Source of the DNA: Byssothecium circinans
Lineage: Eukaryota; Ascomycota; Dothideomycetes; Pleosporales; Massarinaceae
Reading direction: 5' to 3'
Length of the DNA: 64,000 nt
Assembly: GCA_010015675.1 (NCBI GenBank)
Contig: ML976998.1
Span: forward strand, 153,402-217,401
The translations under genes were made by a program, and so were the position numbers. The notes under the pieces were generated by a model. It searched no databases and had not been told where the DNA came from. It saw only the letters and a program-made list of their open reading frames with translations. Below, one piece after another: positions 11,379 to 22,232 of this stretch. Numbering within the stretch: the first letter of the stretch is position 1; each line of letters opens with the position of its first letter.

Positions 11379-12725
11379 GCTGTAGGGCTATAGGGTTATG
11401 CGCGGTGCGACACTCGTATGCGTAGGACGTCGAAGTGGCGACCAATAGATGAAGGGATGGAATGTCGTGGGAATCAAGGTGTGAATTGAAGCTGCAGGTA
11501 GCCGTTCTTTCGAACTTTGTGATCGCGTTGCGTCGTGCAAGATGTGTGGTTTGTAGGTGGTAGGGGGTGGCCTTCTTTAAGGCCACAGAACATGGGATGA
11601 TGGAGTCAAGGCGCCACAACACAGCCCTATAGCGGGCGCTAGCGCATCTTGGCGGCCTATCACTCAGCCCCGTGTATATAATCATCCGGCAGGTGAGAAG
11701 ACGCCAGAGTGGCTCATCTTGACCGTTTGCAATTCTTTAATACGCAATTCGCAGTATAGGTATGAATGTGAGCGCTGCGCACGGTAGCCAAACGCTTAAA
11801 TGAGCAGTTCTAGCTCAATTTGCGAACACCGCAGTGCATGTATGACTTCGCGACTGCCGATCACATTGTGAGATGCTGCCTGTGACGACATGCCATGCGC
11901 GCAATTGAGAGGGTGCCGAACGAGCGGACGCCACGATCGATGGATTACGAATTGTTGAAGCAAGTCTGGTTGCGCGTGTGCAAGAGAATAAGGCGCAATC
12001 ATGCTGTACGAAGGTGATCGTATTCAGTGAGTACCAGCCATAGCGGACTGGTAGTGGTAGATAAGCCTTCCGAACAGCCAAGGCTCAACCACAGTCTTGG
12101 TAAAAAGTGCTTAGATTGGCCCTTCGTGCCTGCATCGACCCTGCAGCTTGACATTTGGCTGCAATATGGTGATGCAGCTCATCATCGTTTTATTACTGCA
12201 GTCGTCTGCTTCCGGGAGAGAGAAAGGATCCGAGATAAAGAAAGCTGTAGTTTCAGTCGGACAGCTTTGGTCTTCAACGTGTAGATGAAAACGTGGCTGT
12301 GAAGCGGAGAACGAACTCTAGGATTGTAGAACACGGATGGTCTTTGGGTTCGCCAATCGCACAACCCCATCTTGCACGTGCACTCCAAAACCCCCCCATT
12401 CCATACTCGTGACACCAAACCCTTTTGATTCAATCTGGCTATTCAGTCCGTCAAGCATGCTATGCTAGAGCAAGCCTTTCTGCCGCTCAGGCCTCTGGAC
12501 ATTCTTCTTCTTCTCAAATGGAAGTCGTAAACGAGCTTGTCCTATACCTGCGGGACCGTTCCAGTCCTAAAGGCTATCTCAACGTCGTGAGACCGGGTAA
12601 GGGTGGGCGTAGTGCTGCGGACAAGGCTGATGCTCAGGCAGAAGCTCGGTACGGCGGCCTTTCGTTTTGGGTATAATATCTCCCTATATGACCGGTGTGC
12701 TGATTCTCAAGGCTCTCAACATTCG
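11379..12725. other. Intergenic region
   Basis: 1.35 kb upstream of the surface-protein gene and downstream of PET117. Scattered frames (for example 12425-12676 plus) lack domains or splice support. I see no gene here. Confidence 0.45.
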
Positions 12726-13052
12726 CTATGAATTCGTACCATCCCCTTGTTGAGCTGCTGGCCCTCCGCTGTCTGACACTGTCTGCACTTTTCTATACTC
12801 CTCCTCCAAAGCTCGCTGCATCTCGAAGTCGGCCTGGCGTTCGCGCTTAAGTCGCTGTTGCTCATAGTCTCGGATGACGCCTGCGTGCATTGCCTTCATA
12901 TATGTTAGACGTGATGAAGCTTGAGTTGGGTCAGGATGGTGGGAGTAAGAACTGACAGCTTTCTCGGCGCGTTGTGCATAGTGCACGAAGACTACGATAC
13001 CAATGGCACCTGCCAATGTAGATGCGAGCGTGAGTTGTGATGCGCGGGACAT
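12726..13052 (-). CDS. PET117: Pet117, cytochrome c oxidase assembly factor
   Basis: Exons 13052-12957 and 12893-12726 encode 87 residues. MSRASQLTLASTLAGAIGIVVFVHYAQRAEKA is the hallmark N-terminus: short, with one transmembrane helix for the mitochondrial inner membrane. MHAGVIRDYEQQRLKRERQ and a charged helical tail follow, and the yeast protein has the same build and similar size. Pet117 links heme a synthesis (Cox15) with assembly of complex IV. The intron (12894-12956, GTCAGT...AAG) is exactly 63 nt and has no stop codon, so its retention would insert 21 residues in frame. I removed it because family members run directly from the helix to the MHAGV segment. The gene lies head-to-head with VMA10, with 183 bp between the two start codons. 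Confidence 0.85.
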   Translation of the reverse strand: MSRASQLTLASTLAGAIGIVVFVHYAQRAEKAVSSYSHHPDPTQASSRLTYMKAMHAGVIRDYEQQRLKRERQADFEMQRALEEEYRKVQTVSDSGGPAAQQGDGTNS

Positions 13053-13235
13053 GGTAGTGACTGTACGGGAGTTTGGGAAGTCGTAGAAAAGAAACTCGGA
13101 GGAACGATGGACTCTGGAGAGACTTGGAGCATGAAGGAGCTTGGGCCGTCCGCCAAGCCGCCCGCCGCCTGTGATGCACCTTCCGCGCCTCCAACGCTGC
13201 GATTCAGCAACTTCACGACTTGCAATACCTTCAAA
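13053..13235. promoter_or_regulatory. Shared divergent promoter of PET117 and VMA10
   Basis: Only 183 bp separate the two outward-facing start codons, so both promoters and leaders must share this space. No TATA box is evident. Both products serve energy or proton handling, and co-regulation is an inference. Confidence 0.5.
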
Positions 13236-13837
13236 ATGGTGTGTACCTATATCACGAAGCTCTGAGGCTGGTTACTTATATGCTGCAGTCCGCCCAAAAC
13301 TCCGCGGGAATCCAGACGCTGCTCGATGTAAGGCACACAGCCCACTTCGACATGCACGAAGCTCACAAGTAGGCAGGCCGAGCGAGAGGCACAGAAGATC
13401 GTGCAAGAGGGTATGGCCTATATATCCACTCTTCATCGAGGTCCACAGCTAACTGTGCACAGCGAGAGAATGTACATCAACCCACCTTTGGCCAAAGGCC
13501 CGCTCTGACACACTCTCTAGACCGCACCAAGCGAGTAAAGGAAGCCCGAAGCGAAGCACAAAAGGAGATCGAGGACTACCGGACGGAGAAGGAGAATGAG
13601 TTCCAAAAGTTTGAGAAAGAGGTATGATGTGTGCCGGTGTTGCGACCTGGATGAGGAGCTGATAATGCGCAGCACAGCTCTGGTAATAAAAAGGCCGAGG
13701 ACGATGCGAAGAAGGACACCGATGAAAAGGTCAAGGAGATTGAACAGATTGGCGAGAAGTCTGGCTCCAAGGTCGTGGAGCAGCTCATCTCAGCCGTGAC
13801 GGACGCGAAGCCAGAACCGCCGCGGGGACGGGATTGA
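13236..13837 (+). CDS. VMA10: V-type H+-ATPase subunit G (Vma10)
   Basis: Six coding exons: 13236-13238, 13289-13327, 13377-13410, 13463-13471, 13521-13621 and 13673-13837 (351 nt, 116 residues). The rebuilt protein begins MSAQNSAGIQTLLDAEREAQ, continues KIVQEAREYRTKRVKEAR, and ends in a charged helix with GEKSGSKVVEQLISAVTDAK. This is subunit G over its whole length (yeast Vma10 has 114 residues). It is a coiled-coil stalk subunit of the V1 sector that pairs with subunit E to form the peripheral stator of the vacuolar proton pump. The first coding exon is just the ATG, and exon 4 is a 9-nt microexon (CGAGAGAAT). Both are needed to recover the conserved AREYRTKR segment, and every junction has GT/AG ends and the right phase. 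Confidence 0.9.
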
Positions 13838-14402
13838 GGAACTCTCCGTCAACTTTCCCTCCCATATAGCGTCTTGAAGATCCCCAACTCTAGATTCGCA
13901 ACCTGATGAGTTTCTCGGCGGTGCCTAGATTCTTTGCAAATAGCATTATATGACGAACGAAGCATCGAGCTACCAATCCTGCGGCAAGCATGTTTCTAAA
14001 GTAGAGGCAAAATCTTGGGACTAACTCGAGGAATTAAATCATCCCAGATCCGTCTACCTCGCCTGAAGCTCCAAAGAGTAGTGTCACTCTTGAAATGTAT
14101 CGCAGTACTCTTGCGTAGGTGGCCGTGATTTCTTACAGTTGTGGGCGGCGCGTCATGACTTGACATCCACATGCGATTTGGATCGATTCCATCCTAGGCC
14201 CTTAACAAGTGAGCTTTGCCAAATATCAAGTCTCGTCGTGCTTTCCGCATCTTGCTCTACATATGTGCCATCTGTAAATCGTGAAAAGTCCAGACCTCGG
14301 TCCACATTGCGTACCCTTACGTCACCGCAACGCGACTCCGAAATTGAAACAATTGAACATTGAGCTCCAGCACACCAATAGAAACACCATGCGCCGCACC
14401 CC
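13838..14402. other. Intergenic region between VMA10 stop and lipase start
   Basis: 565 bp holding the VMA10 3' flank and lipase promoter. Minus-strand frame 14153-14503 overlaps the lipase start and is judged a shadow. Confidence 0.5.
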
Positions 14403-15957
14403 ATGATACAACCTGTCTTTCGAGCGACCTTTCGCTCACGACCACTCGTCAGTCGATTACAATTACACGTGCCCGCACGCCACAACAGCCGGAGAACCTT
14501 CACCAGTACGAGATGGTTAAAAGAAGACCCCCGACTGCAGGATATCGGACGCGTTATCGAAGATGAATACGCCGTGATTCGAGACCACTATGGTAGCTAT
14601 TCCAGCCTTGGAATCATTCAAAAACCTTGCTAACTCGTTCAGACACACCCGTATGTCGTTGATACTCCCGAATCGCATCCATCTCCTGACACGCTCTGTA
14701 GAAACACACCATCATCCTCGCGCATGGCCTCCTAGGCTTCGACGAACTACGACTCGCCGGCCAATTTCTCCCGGGCATACAATACTGGCGAGGAATAACA
14801 GAGGCGCTGTCTCAGAAGGGCATTGAGGTCATTGTTGCGGCTGTTCCGCCTTCGGGGAGCATTGAGGCAAGAGCACAGAGGTTGGCTGAAAGTATACAAG
14901 AGAAGGCCAAGGGAAAGGATGTCAATATTATAGCGTGAGTTCTTTTGGCAAGGAATATTTAGAGCTAGATCAGATATGCTAACGGATTCTAGACATAGCA
15001 TGGTATGATGAAAATGCGCTCGAACAGTAATCATCTCACTGACTGAACAATAGGGGTAAACGACAAGTTGTCCGAATGACAAACATAGACTAACAGTCAT
15101 CCAGCGGCCTTGATGCCCGCTACATGCTGAGTCGCCTCCGGCCAGACAACGTCAAAGTCCTGTCTTTGACTACCATTGCTAGCCCTCACCGTGGTTCTGC
15201 GTTTGCAGACTATATGTTTGACTCTATCGGGCGTAGGTAACATGCGCATCTATTTTAAACCACCTAACGCCAAGCAGCGCACCAAGTTCGGAGGATTTAC
15301 AAGGTGATGGAGTACTTTGGGCTTGAAACAGGCGCCTTCTCTCAGCTCACGCGCAATTTTATGCAGGGAGAGTTCAATGACAAGACACCAGACGTGGATG
15401 GCATCAAGTCAGTCAGAACTGAATGGTCGGAGGTTCATGAGCACACACTGACGTGAGTAGATACTACTCGTACGGTGCATCGCTCGAACCATCTGCATGG
15501 TCGGTTTTTGCAAAGTCGCACTCAATCATCAAGGAGATGGAAGGTGGCCTCAATGATGGACTCGTTAGGTATTCAAGGCCTGTTGAATCATATGTTGCCA
15601 CCCTTGCTAATGTATGCAGCGTGTCGTCAAGCCAATGGGGTCAATATAAGGGCACTTTGATCGGTGTCAGCCATCTTGACCTCATCAATTGGACAAACCG
15701 CCTGAAGTGGTTCTTTTGGGAGCTCACTGGAAGCAAGCGAAAGTACGTTTCGAGCGATTGAACTTCTTGCCACGGAGCTGACTGTGCACAGCTTCAACGC
15801 TATAGCATTCTATCTCGACATATCCGGTATGTTGTCTTAAAAGTTTAAGAAAGCTCCAACGTTATACCCAAAGCCGGCTGTTCGTCGGCGGTGGTCCTAT
15901 CGTCCAATGTGCTGACGGTGTGACTTTACAGACATGCTAGCAAAAGAAGGCTTGTAA
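14403..15957 (+). CDS. Alpha/beta-hydrolase lipase (triacylglycerol lipase-like, possibly mitochondrial)
   Basis: Eleven exons: 14403-14592, 14643-14650, 14702-14934, 14993-15002, 15054-15055, 15105-15232, 15278-15407, 15461-15568, 15620-15742, 15792-15826 and 15932-15957. They sum to 993 nt and 330 residues. KHTIILAHGLLGFDELRLAG is the oxyanion-hole region (HG). AHSMGGLDARYMLSRLRPD is the nucleophile elbow with catalytic Ser. Later segments include LSLTTIASPHRGSAFADYM, TPDVDGIKYYSYGASLEP and TLIGVSHLDLINWT, the last with the probable catalytic His. This is the fungal LIP2-like lipase family. The Arg-rich, Ser-rich first 40 residues resemble a mitochondrial presequence, so the site of action may be mitochondria (inference). 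Exons of 8, 10 and 2 nt are required, and the 2-nt exon lies inside the catalytic motif. Confidence in the product is high; the 2-nt exon is deduced from canonical splice signals and phase only. Confidence 0.85.
15003..15104 (+). other. Two introns separated by a 2-nt exon (GG) in the lipase gene
   Basis: Intron A is 15003-15053 (51 nt, GTATGA...AATAG, branch-like CTGAC). Intron B is 15056-15104 (49 nt, GTAAAC...CCAG, branch-like CTAAC). Between them only GG remains. Removing both gives ATG-GG-C GGC, that is Met-Gly-Gly, as the lipase motif demands. Removing the whole interval as one intron shifts the frame into a stop within three codons, and keeping intron A gives a stop at once. Confidence 0.75.
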
Positions 15958-16652
15958 TATCGCCGTTTCTGCAACCCAATCCTGATAGCGAGACAGGTAG
16001 GCCATAGCTCTGGAACCGTATGATTAGTGAATGCGAGTTTACGTGCTCAATGCCGGCTGAGCTGTGCATATGCGATGATGATTGTGCAGCTGAGTGACAG
16101 GAAAGGGGCATTCACAGCGGCTGTGGCTGTGGCTGTGTAGGGGAAACGGGCCAAGGGCTCAGCTCGACATCACAATTGCGCGGGACGATTTGGAAATCAG
16201 TACCTAACGAGTGAAGTGAAGTTCTATTGAAGTAGTAAATAGTGTACAAGCGCGTGTAAAAGCTTCCGGTTGATGTCAAGGGCTTGCCTATGTGGAGGGG
16301 CTTGGCCTATGACGCATGCGGGGAACGACGTCTCAGAGAAAGATGCCCTTCCGAACACTGCGCATATGAATCCTCCCAGAAATCAGACACGATATTGAAC
16401 ACGCGTTGTCGGCTGTGCGGCACATTGTCAGTAAACTCGATAACCAACTTCCCAGCCGTGCAAAAGCACACGTCGAGCCTTCCCAGATCTGTTATAAACT
16501 TGGACATGCCACCCACCGTGCTCAGGCGCCTGCGAGATCATTTCAAATAATCGTCACAGCAGGCAACATCAACACCACCCCCACAAGAACACCAACACTA
16601 CCACATAAGAGAACGGCACGCGACCGATACCCGCGCACACCTGTCCTGCAAA
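15958..16652. other. Intergenic region
   Basis: 695 bp between the lipase stop and the arrestin start. The stretch around 16120-16136 is a short GGCTGT repeat. CA-rich sequence just before 16653 is a typical fungal leader. Confidence 0.5.
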
Positions 16653-18311
16653 ATGCTCGTCCAAATCCACCTCGATCACCCGCACGACCACTACACCAAC
16701 CTCGACCTGATTAACGGCAGAGTCCTGCTCCACGTCCCAAACCCCACCAATGTGAGCAGCATCGTCGTCAAGCTGGAGGGCGAGTCGCGGACGCGCCTCA
16801 TGGGTGCAATTCGGCCAGATAGGCCAGACAAGCAGAAACCGGTGCTGGAGGTCCACAAGTTTCTGTACAAGACGCAGGTGCTGGTGCCGGCAAACACAAG
16901 CATGGCGGATCTGGCTGCGAACCCGAAGGCGACTTTTGCACTGAATGCAGGCCAGTTTGAGTACCCGTTCCAGTTCAAGGTACGTGGCAGGCAACGCGAA
17001 GGCCACGACGGGATAATGGGGATAATGGCGGCTAATTGACATAGATTCCCTTGAACATGGCGTGTCAGCAGCAGAACAGTCTGACTACCAACGTCTCCTT
17101 CTCGAACGTGATCCCCGAGTATGCGAAAACGCCTACCCAGCACGTCAAGGCGACACTCCCTCCGTCCATGAACGGTTTCCCAGGCGAGGCGGAGATTCGA
17201 TACTTTGTCAAAGTCACGGTGAACCGGCCACAGTTCTTCAAAGAAAACCCGCGTGCTTCGGTGAACTTTACGCTATTACCCATTGAGCCCCCACGAACGG
17301 CACAGGCAGATGGTGAGGCATACGCTAGAAGGACTCACCAGTTCATCGAGGGGAGCCCGAATGCTGCGACAGGGAAAAGACGGAGTTGGCTTGGTAGGAA
17401 AGACAGTTCGGGTGCAGGTACGTACATGTCACATGGATACACTGTAGGATGATGGTGTGTATACATCACTCTCTGATGAAGATTGCTGACGCTTCCCTTT
17501 AGTGTCTCCTACACCCACAACCTCACCAGTCACACCACGTGTCAGTGTCGATGCACGCCTGCCCAACCCAGCCGTGCTTACCCTGAACAAAGACGTCCCT
17601 CTCCGACTACTCATCAAGAACATGAGTGAGCGGTCGAAAAACATTTACCTGCAGATGCTTCAGATAGAACTGATAGGCTACACCAAAGTGCGTGCACACG
17701 AAGTAACGCGCAACGAGTCTAACAGCTGGATTCTGGCATCCATGAGCAACATGGCAATACCCATAGGCGTTATCACTGATGCGGTGGGTACGGAGATTCC
17801 AATCAACCCTGAATACTGGTCCGACAAACCCATACCCAATACTGTGGCTCCTACCTTCCAGGCCTGCAACATCTCACGGTTCTATGAATTGGAAGTTCGA
17901 GTAGGTATTGGATATGGCTCCTATAAGCATGGCGAGGACCAACTCGTCGTTCTACCTCTCAGACTCCCCGTCAAAGTCTACTCGGGCATCGAACCTCCTC
18001 AAGCGCTCCTTGACGCCTCTTTGACAGGAGCGTCTGGCAAGCAATTCAACATGCAGCAGCCATACATCGCGTCCAATCTCAAGCCGCAACAACCGGTAGC
18101 CCAACAACCCATCACTCCTACCACACCTACACAAGGCTTCGCAGGTGCGGGCGCGAATCATGCACCGCAGCAGCCGTACGAGGATGCACCACCGAGTTAT
18201 GAGGAGGCGATTGGGGTGGATCTACCACCGATCAACGGGTACAGAGGGAGCTACATGCCGCCACCCGTGCCCGAGGGCGCCCCCAGGTTTTCAGACGAAA
18301 GGAAGAGGTGA
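16653..18311 (+). CDS. Arrestin-like protein, probable Rsp5-type ubiquitin-ligase adaptor (alpha-arrestin)
   Basis: Exons 16653-16979, 17045-17417 and 17503-18311 encode 502 residues. The N-terminal arrestin sandwich (~1-165) starts MLVQIHLDHPHDHYTNLDLI with GRVLLHVPNPTNVSSIVVKL, and passes through ATFALNAGQFEYPFQFKIPL and LPPSMNGFPGEAEIRYFVKV. After a Ser/Pro linker, the C-terminal arrestin domain (~245-400) contains LRLLIKNMSERSKNIYLQML and ISRFYELEVRVGIGYGS. The tail is Gln/Pro-rich and carries APPSYEEAI at ~461-469, a PPxY motif for WW domains of the Nedd4/Rsp5 ligase. Alpha-arrestins of this build recruit the ligase to plasma-membrane transporters for ubiquitin-driven endocytosis. The client transporter cannot be told from sequence. 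Confidence 0.87.
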
Positions 18312-19887
18312 GGGTGTTCCAGTTGAGTGCGCATTGCGTTCGCGCTACTATAGTTCGCACGACGTGGTTGGGATCATCCCACACCGCACACGGCGTGCAG
18401 CGGCGATTTTCACCGATGACCCTGGTCGGCGTGTGCTGGCTAACTCGTCTCGTTTGAAAGGATGAAGACTCTCATCCAATCATCACTGCCTGTATGTGTT
18501 TCTTGAAGCATTCAGCAAGTTGATTCCTTCCCTTTTCTCGGAGTCGTGAAGTCTGAAACGAAACACGGCTCCATGTTTCACGGTTTCATCTTCTTTCGCC
18601 TTCTATAGCTGATATCCAATCATAATAATGTTTTGAGCGTATATCGTCAAACCTTCTTATTTCGACCCCGATCAGTGATGGGAGTGCGCCGGCAAAAAGA
18701 TGGCAAATGGCAATAGAGGGGCTGGCACGAAGGCGGGTGGACGGGCACTGCGGGATGCAAGTGAGGCATTTTTGCGGTTGCGTTGCAGAAGGCCAAGACT
18801 CTGGAAGCTGGTGGACTGATATGGAAATGCCGCGGGACGTGGGTGCAAGGCGATAGCGGTGGATGGCGGTGGTGTGAGGCGAGATGCGGATCTGTAAGCT
18901 CAGCGTGTTGGGTTCGCGATGGTGATTTCCTTGCACGGGGCGACGCGTTGGTCAACGACACGGCCATTTCGTCGCGCAAACAGTGAGCTCGTTCGTTGAT
19001 AGTGCTAATGCTTGAGAAGATGGAGGCTTCTGGCAGAGTGTTTGGGCGTTGAGAAGCTCGCTGCGACGGAAGGGGCAGTCGACGATGCTGTTGTGGTGTT
19101 GGCACGTCAGACAGGGTTGACACGCGCGTCGGCCCGCTTGACACCAGACGTATCGATAAACAACCGCGTTATCGATAGAGTAAGGCTGCACCTCAGTGCA
19201 TCGTCTCTGCAAACCGTCCACAGCTGTGTTTATATCCTCAAGTCACAAACAAACACCCCGTACGACGGCGCGTCAACACGCGACCTTAGACGCCCAAAAG
19301 AGCCGGATGTCAGCTCTTCAGTCTCTCCTCGCCAATCCCTTCACCGGTACTTGTGCCCAGCCACCACACTCCACAGCGCTACTGCATGGGCTGCATACAC
19401 TACCGCCTGCATGCTGCCACCCGATAGGCCAACGCCTCGAAACGTTTCATGCGGGCCAGCCCCAGGCAGCCAAAGTGTCCAGTCATCACGTCGAACACGT
19501 CGAAACAACATATATCGACGTGAGTGCACCGCGATATGGTCGTGTTTTCCATCGCTGTTCGACGGCCGGATACAGCAGCTGGGTGAACAACGGCAGGACG
19601 GAGGCAAACCATGTTTGACTCACACTTGCATGCTGGCGCAGGTGGGGCAGGATGGCAGGATGCTTCTGGATGGGCGGGAGCCGTGTGGTAAATACTATGG
19701 ATGCGGGAGAAAGAGAGGGAGCGGTCAGTTTCCTGAGCTTCTTCTCGATTTCCCATGGTTTTATGACATTTTACACGATTTGCTGGATCGAATCTGGATG
19801 AACGATCGAACGAAACAATTACTGCCATCACTGCCACTTCACCGACTTTACGACAACGACCACCATCTTGGATGAAAAGAAGAAAGG
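18312..19887. other. Long intergenic region
   Basis: 1.6 kb. A plus-strand open frame of 287 codons (19012-19875) and several minus-strand frames cross it, but their translations are low in structure and have no domain, so I do not call genes. Positions ~19146-19178 hold two copies of TATCGATA in inverted or palindromic form about 12 bp apart, possibly a protein-binding site. The interval otherwise looks like 3' flank of the arrestin gene and leader of the F-box gene. Confidence 0.45.
19146..19178. repeat. Paired TATCGATA palindromes
   Basis: GTATCGATAAAC and GTTATCGATAGA lie close together; each contains the palindrome TATCGATA, so the pair is also an inverted repeat. It could be a transcription-factor site or could be chance. 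Confidence 0.35.
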
Positions 19888-21675
19888 ATGCATTCCTCAC
19901 CACGCCGCGCACCGGCGCTGCCTCTCACGCCGCCTCGCACGCCGCCACCGCTCAAGCGATCGGTATCGGGTGAGAGCCAGAGCAGCTATGCAAGCATAGC
20001 GACAACAGTTTCGCGATCAAGTTCAAGACTACTCTTCGGCGAGATACCGTTGACGCCGGCGACAACTGTGGATGGAAGATGTGAGCTCACTCTTCAGCGC
20101 TGACCTCGGACGTCTTGACTGACACGCGCGATAGCGACCCGTGCAAACAGCTCCATCTGCAACCTTGTGCTTTCCACTAGTTCATCTTTCCTACGCTTCT
20201 GGCTGAATGACGCATGTCGCGACAATCTGCTTGCCCACTTGGAGCACGAAGACCTCCCCAATTGCCGACTTGTGTGCCATGACTTTTCAAACCGCGCTGC
20301 GCCGTTCTTATTCGAGTCCCTCACAGTGACCTTCAAACCATCCACATTCTCCAAGCCAGCGCGCATCGAAGCTCTTAACAGGATTGGACGCCATGTCAAG
20401 ACCTTTACCTTTTACATGCCCCACTCCCAGAACACATTACTCCCGCCCATCATCGACCCCGTAACAGGCGAAGAAAAACAATTCATCTACGAACCCCAAC
20501 TCCAAACACCTCAAAACTCTTCCGGGCGCATAGAAAAGGTGCCAAAGTACGGAACCCCAGAAATGACCAATCTCCTCATCGCACAATATCCGCCGCTCTT
20601 CCACGCCGCAACAAACGTCCCTGCCTTTGTCTCCGCCTTCTCCGAACTCATCAACCTCACCCACCTCAAAATCTCCTGCCCAGGCTACGAAAACACGCCC
20701 GTCCACCGCAGAAGCGTGGTAGACTACGCACTAATCTCCCTCCGCATCGCCGTCGAGCGCGCACCCCTATACTCCCTGCACTCCCTCTCCCTCCACCCCA
20801 TCCACCCCGGCGGTCTCCTCTACCTCCACCCCATGCACGGCTTCGGCAGCACGCCCTCCTCCGCCAAACGCTGGACCCAAATCCGGCGACTATCAATCTG
20901 CATGGAATCCCTCACCGCGCCCACCACCCCACGCGCCCGCATGCAATCCCTCGAACACCTCCGCATTCTCCACGCCTACCTCCGCACCCTCTCCTACAGC
21001 CTCACGCGCCTCTTCTTCCGGTGGAAAGGCGTGCGCGGACCGTCCCCGCTCTCCCTCGACAAGGAACCCTGCATGCTCCCCATCGAAGAATCCAGCATGC
21101 ACCCCTCGATGCGCGGCACGATCCGCGGGCCCCGCCCCCTCCGCTTCACGCGCCTGCGCCACATGGAGCTCGAAAACGCCATCATGGACTCGACGCAGAT
21201 CGCGGATTTCATCCACAAGCACCGCCGCACGCTCCTCGAGTTCGGCTTCGAAGACGTCAAGCTGCGGCACGGCAACTGGGACGAGGCGCTCGAGCCGCTG
21301 ACGGCGATCGCGGGGAGCGATCGCTGGAGGCGCACGCAGGAGGAGGTTATGGATGTGCCGATTGTGCTTAGTCCCGTTGGGGTGGAGCCGAGGATCATGG
21401 GGCCCTTGCTTGAGGAGGTGGATCTGGCGATTGAGGATGTGGCAAGGGTGGAGAAGGGGTCGGGGTCGGGGTCGAATGGGTTGAGTCGGTGGTTGGGGAA
21501 GCCGAGGGCGTCGTTGAGGAAGAGTCCGAATATTGGTGTCGGTGTGGCTGTTGGTGTTGGAGTTGGTGTAGGTGCGGGGGTGGGTGTGAGAATGGGGGTG
21601 GGTCCACCGGTGGCGGCGAAGGAGAAGGAGAGCTTTTGGGGTGGGAGATTTTTGAGGTTTACGTCGTGGAAATGA
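19888..21675 (+). CDS. F-box-domain protein
   Basis: Exons 19888-20080 and 20135-21675, joined in phase across a 54-bp intron, encode 577 residues. After a disordered Ser/Pro N-terminus (~1-65), the block ACRDNLLAHLEHEDLPNCRL with VCHDFSNRAAPFLFESLTV is an F-box-like helical motif; in fungi this recruits the protein to Skp1-cullin ligases. A long middle region follows with leucine-rich, LRR-like spacing (INLTHLKISCPGYENTP, SLHSLSLHPIHPGGLLYLHP, RLRHMELENAIM, TLLEFGFEDVKL), typical of Pezizomycotina F-box proteins with degenerate leucine-rich repeats. Residues ~525-555 are a Gly-Val run from a GT-rich microsatellite. It probably serves as a substrate adaptor of an SCF ubiquitin ligase; target unknown. 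Confidence 0.75.
21535..21605 (+). repeat. GT-rich coding microsatellite (Gly-Val run)
   Basis: GGTGTNGGTGTTGG-type triplet pairs encode alternating Gly and Val within the C-terminus of the F-box protein. This is a likely length-variable tract. Confidence 0.6.
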
Positions 21676-21770
21676 GGGAGTGCTAGGTCCTTGAGGGTTG
21701 GGGTAGGTGGGTGTTTTGGTTTCGGAGTTATTGTTACTACCGGCTGTGTCTGGTCACGTGCATCACGATC

Positions 21771-21790
21771 TGGTCTGGTCTGGTCTGGTC
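21771..21790. repeat. (TGGTC)4 microsatellite
   Basis: Four perfect tandem copies of a 5-nt unit directly downstream of the F-box gene. Confidence 0.8.
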
Positions 21791-22232
21791 TATTGAAAGC
21801 GAAAAAGAAAAGGAAATATTAAGGAGTTTAAGGGGTGGGTTGGTGGGTTGGGTCGCCGGTCGGGACGCATTCTTCAGCAGAGCAGATATATACCCCCGTT
21901 ACGTCCCGGCGCGGTTAGGTGGGCATGGGCATTGGTAGGCGCAAACGCAAACGCAAACGCCGGGTCTTCCCCTTTCGAGGAGGGAGGTCGAGGCTCGTTG
22001 GTCTCTTTCTCGTCTTTTTCATTTTTCATTTTGCTTCTTGTTCTTGTTTACAAGGTTTTGTAACTGTCACTCCTTTGGATTTCCCTTTTTTCTTTCTCTC
22101 TTTCCTTTTCCTTTTTTCCTGGTTTAGGGGGGAGGAGGGGTTCGTTGCCATGTCTTTCTCTTTCTCTTTCTCCTTCTTCGGAGGGGTTTCTTTTGTCGAC
22201 GTTAATGCTGTTCGATGAGTTTTACCTGTTGC

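Noticed and set aside
19012..19875. 287-codon plus-strand open frame
   Set aside because: No domain, irregular composition, overlaps equally long frames on the other strand; lies in gene leader DNA.
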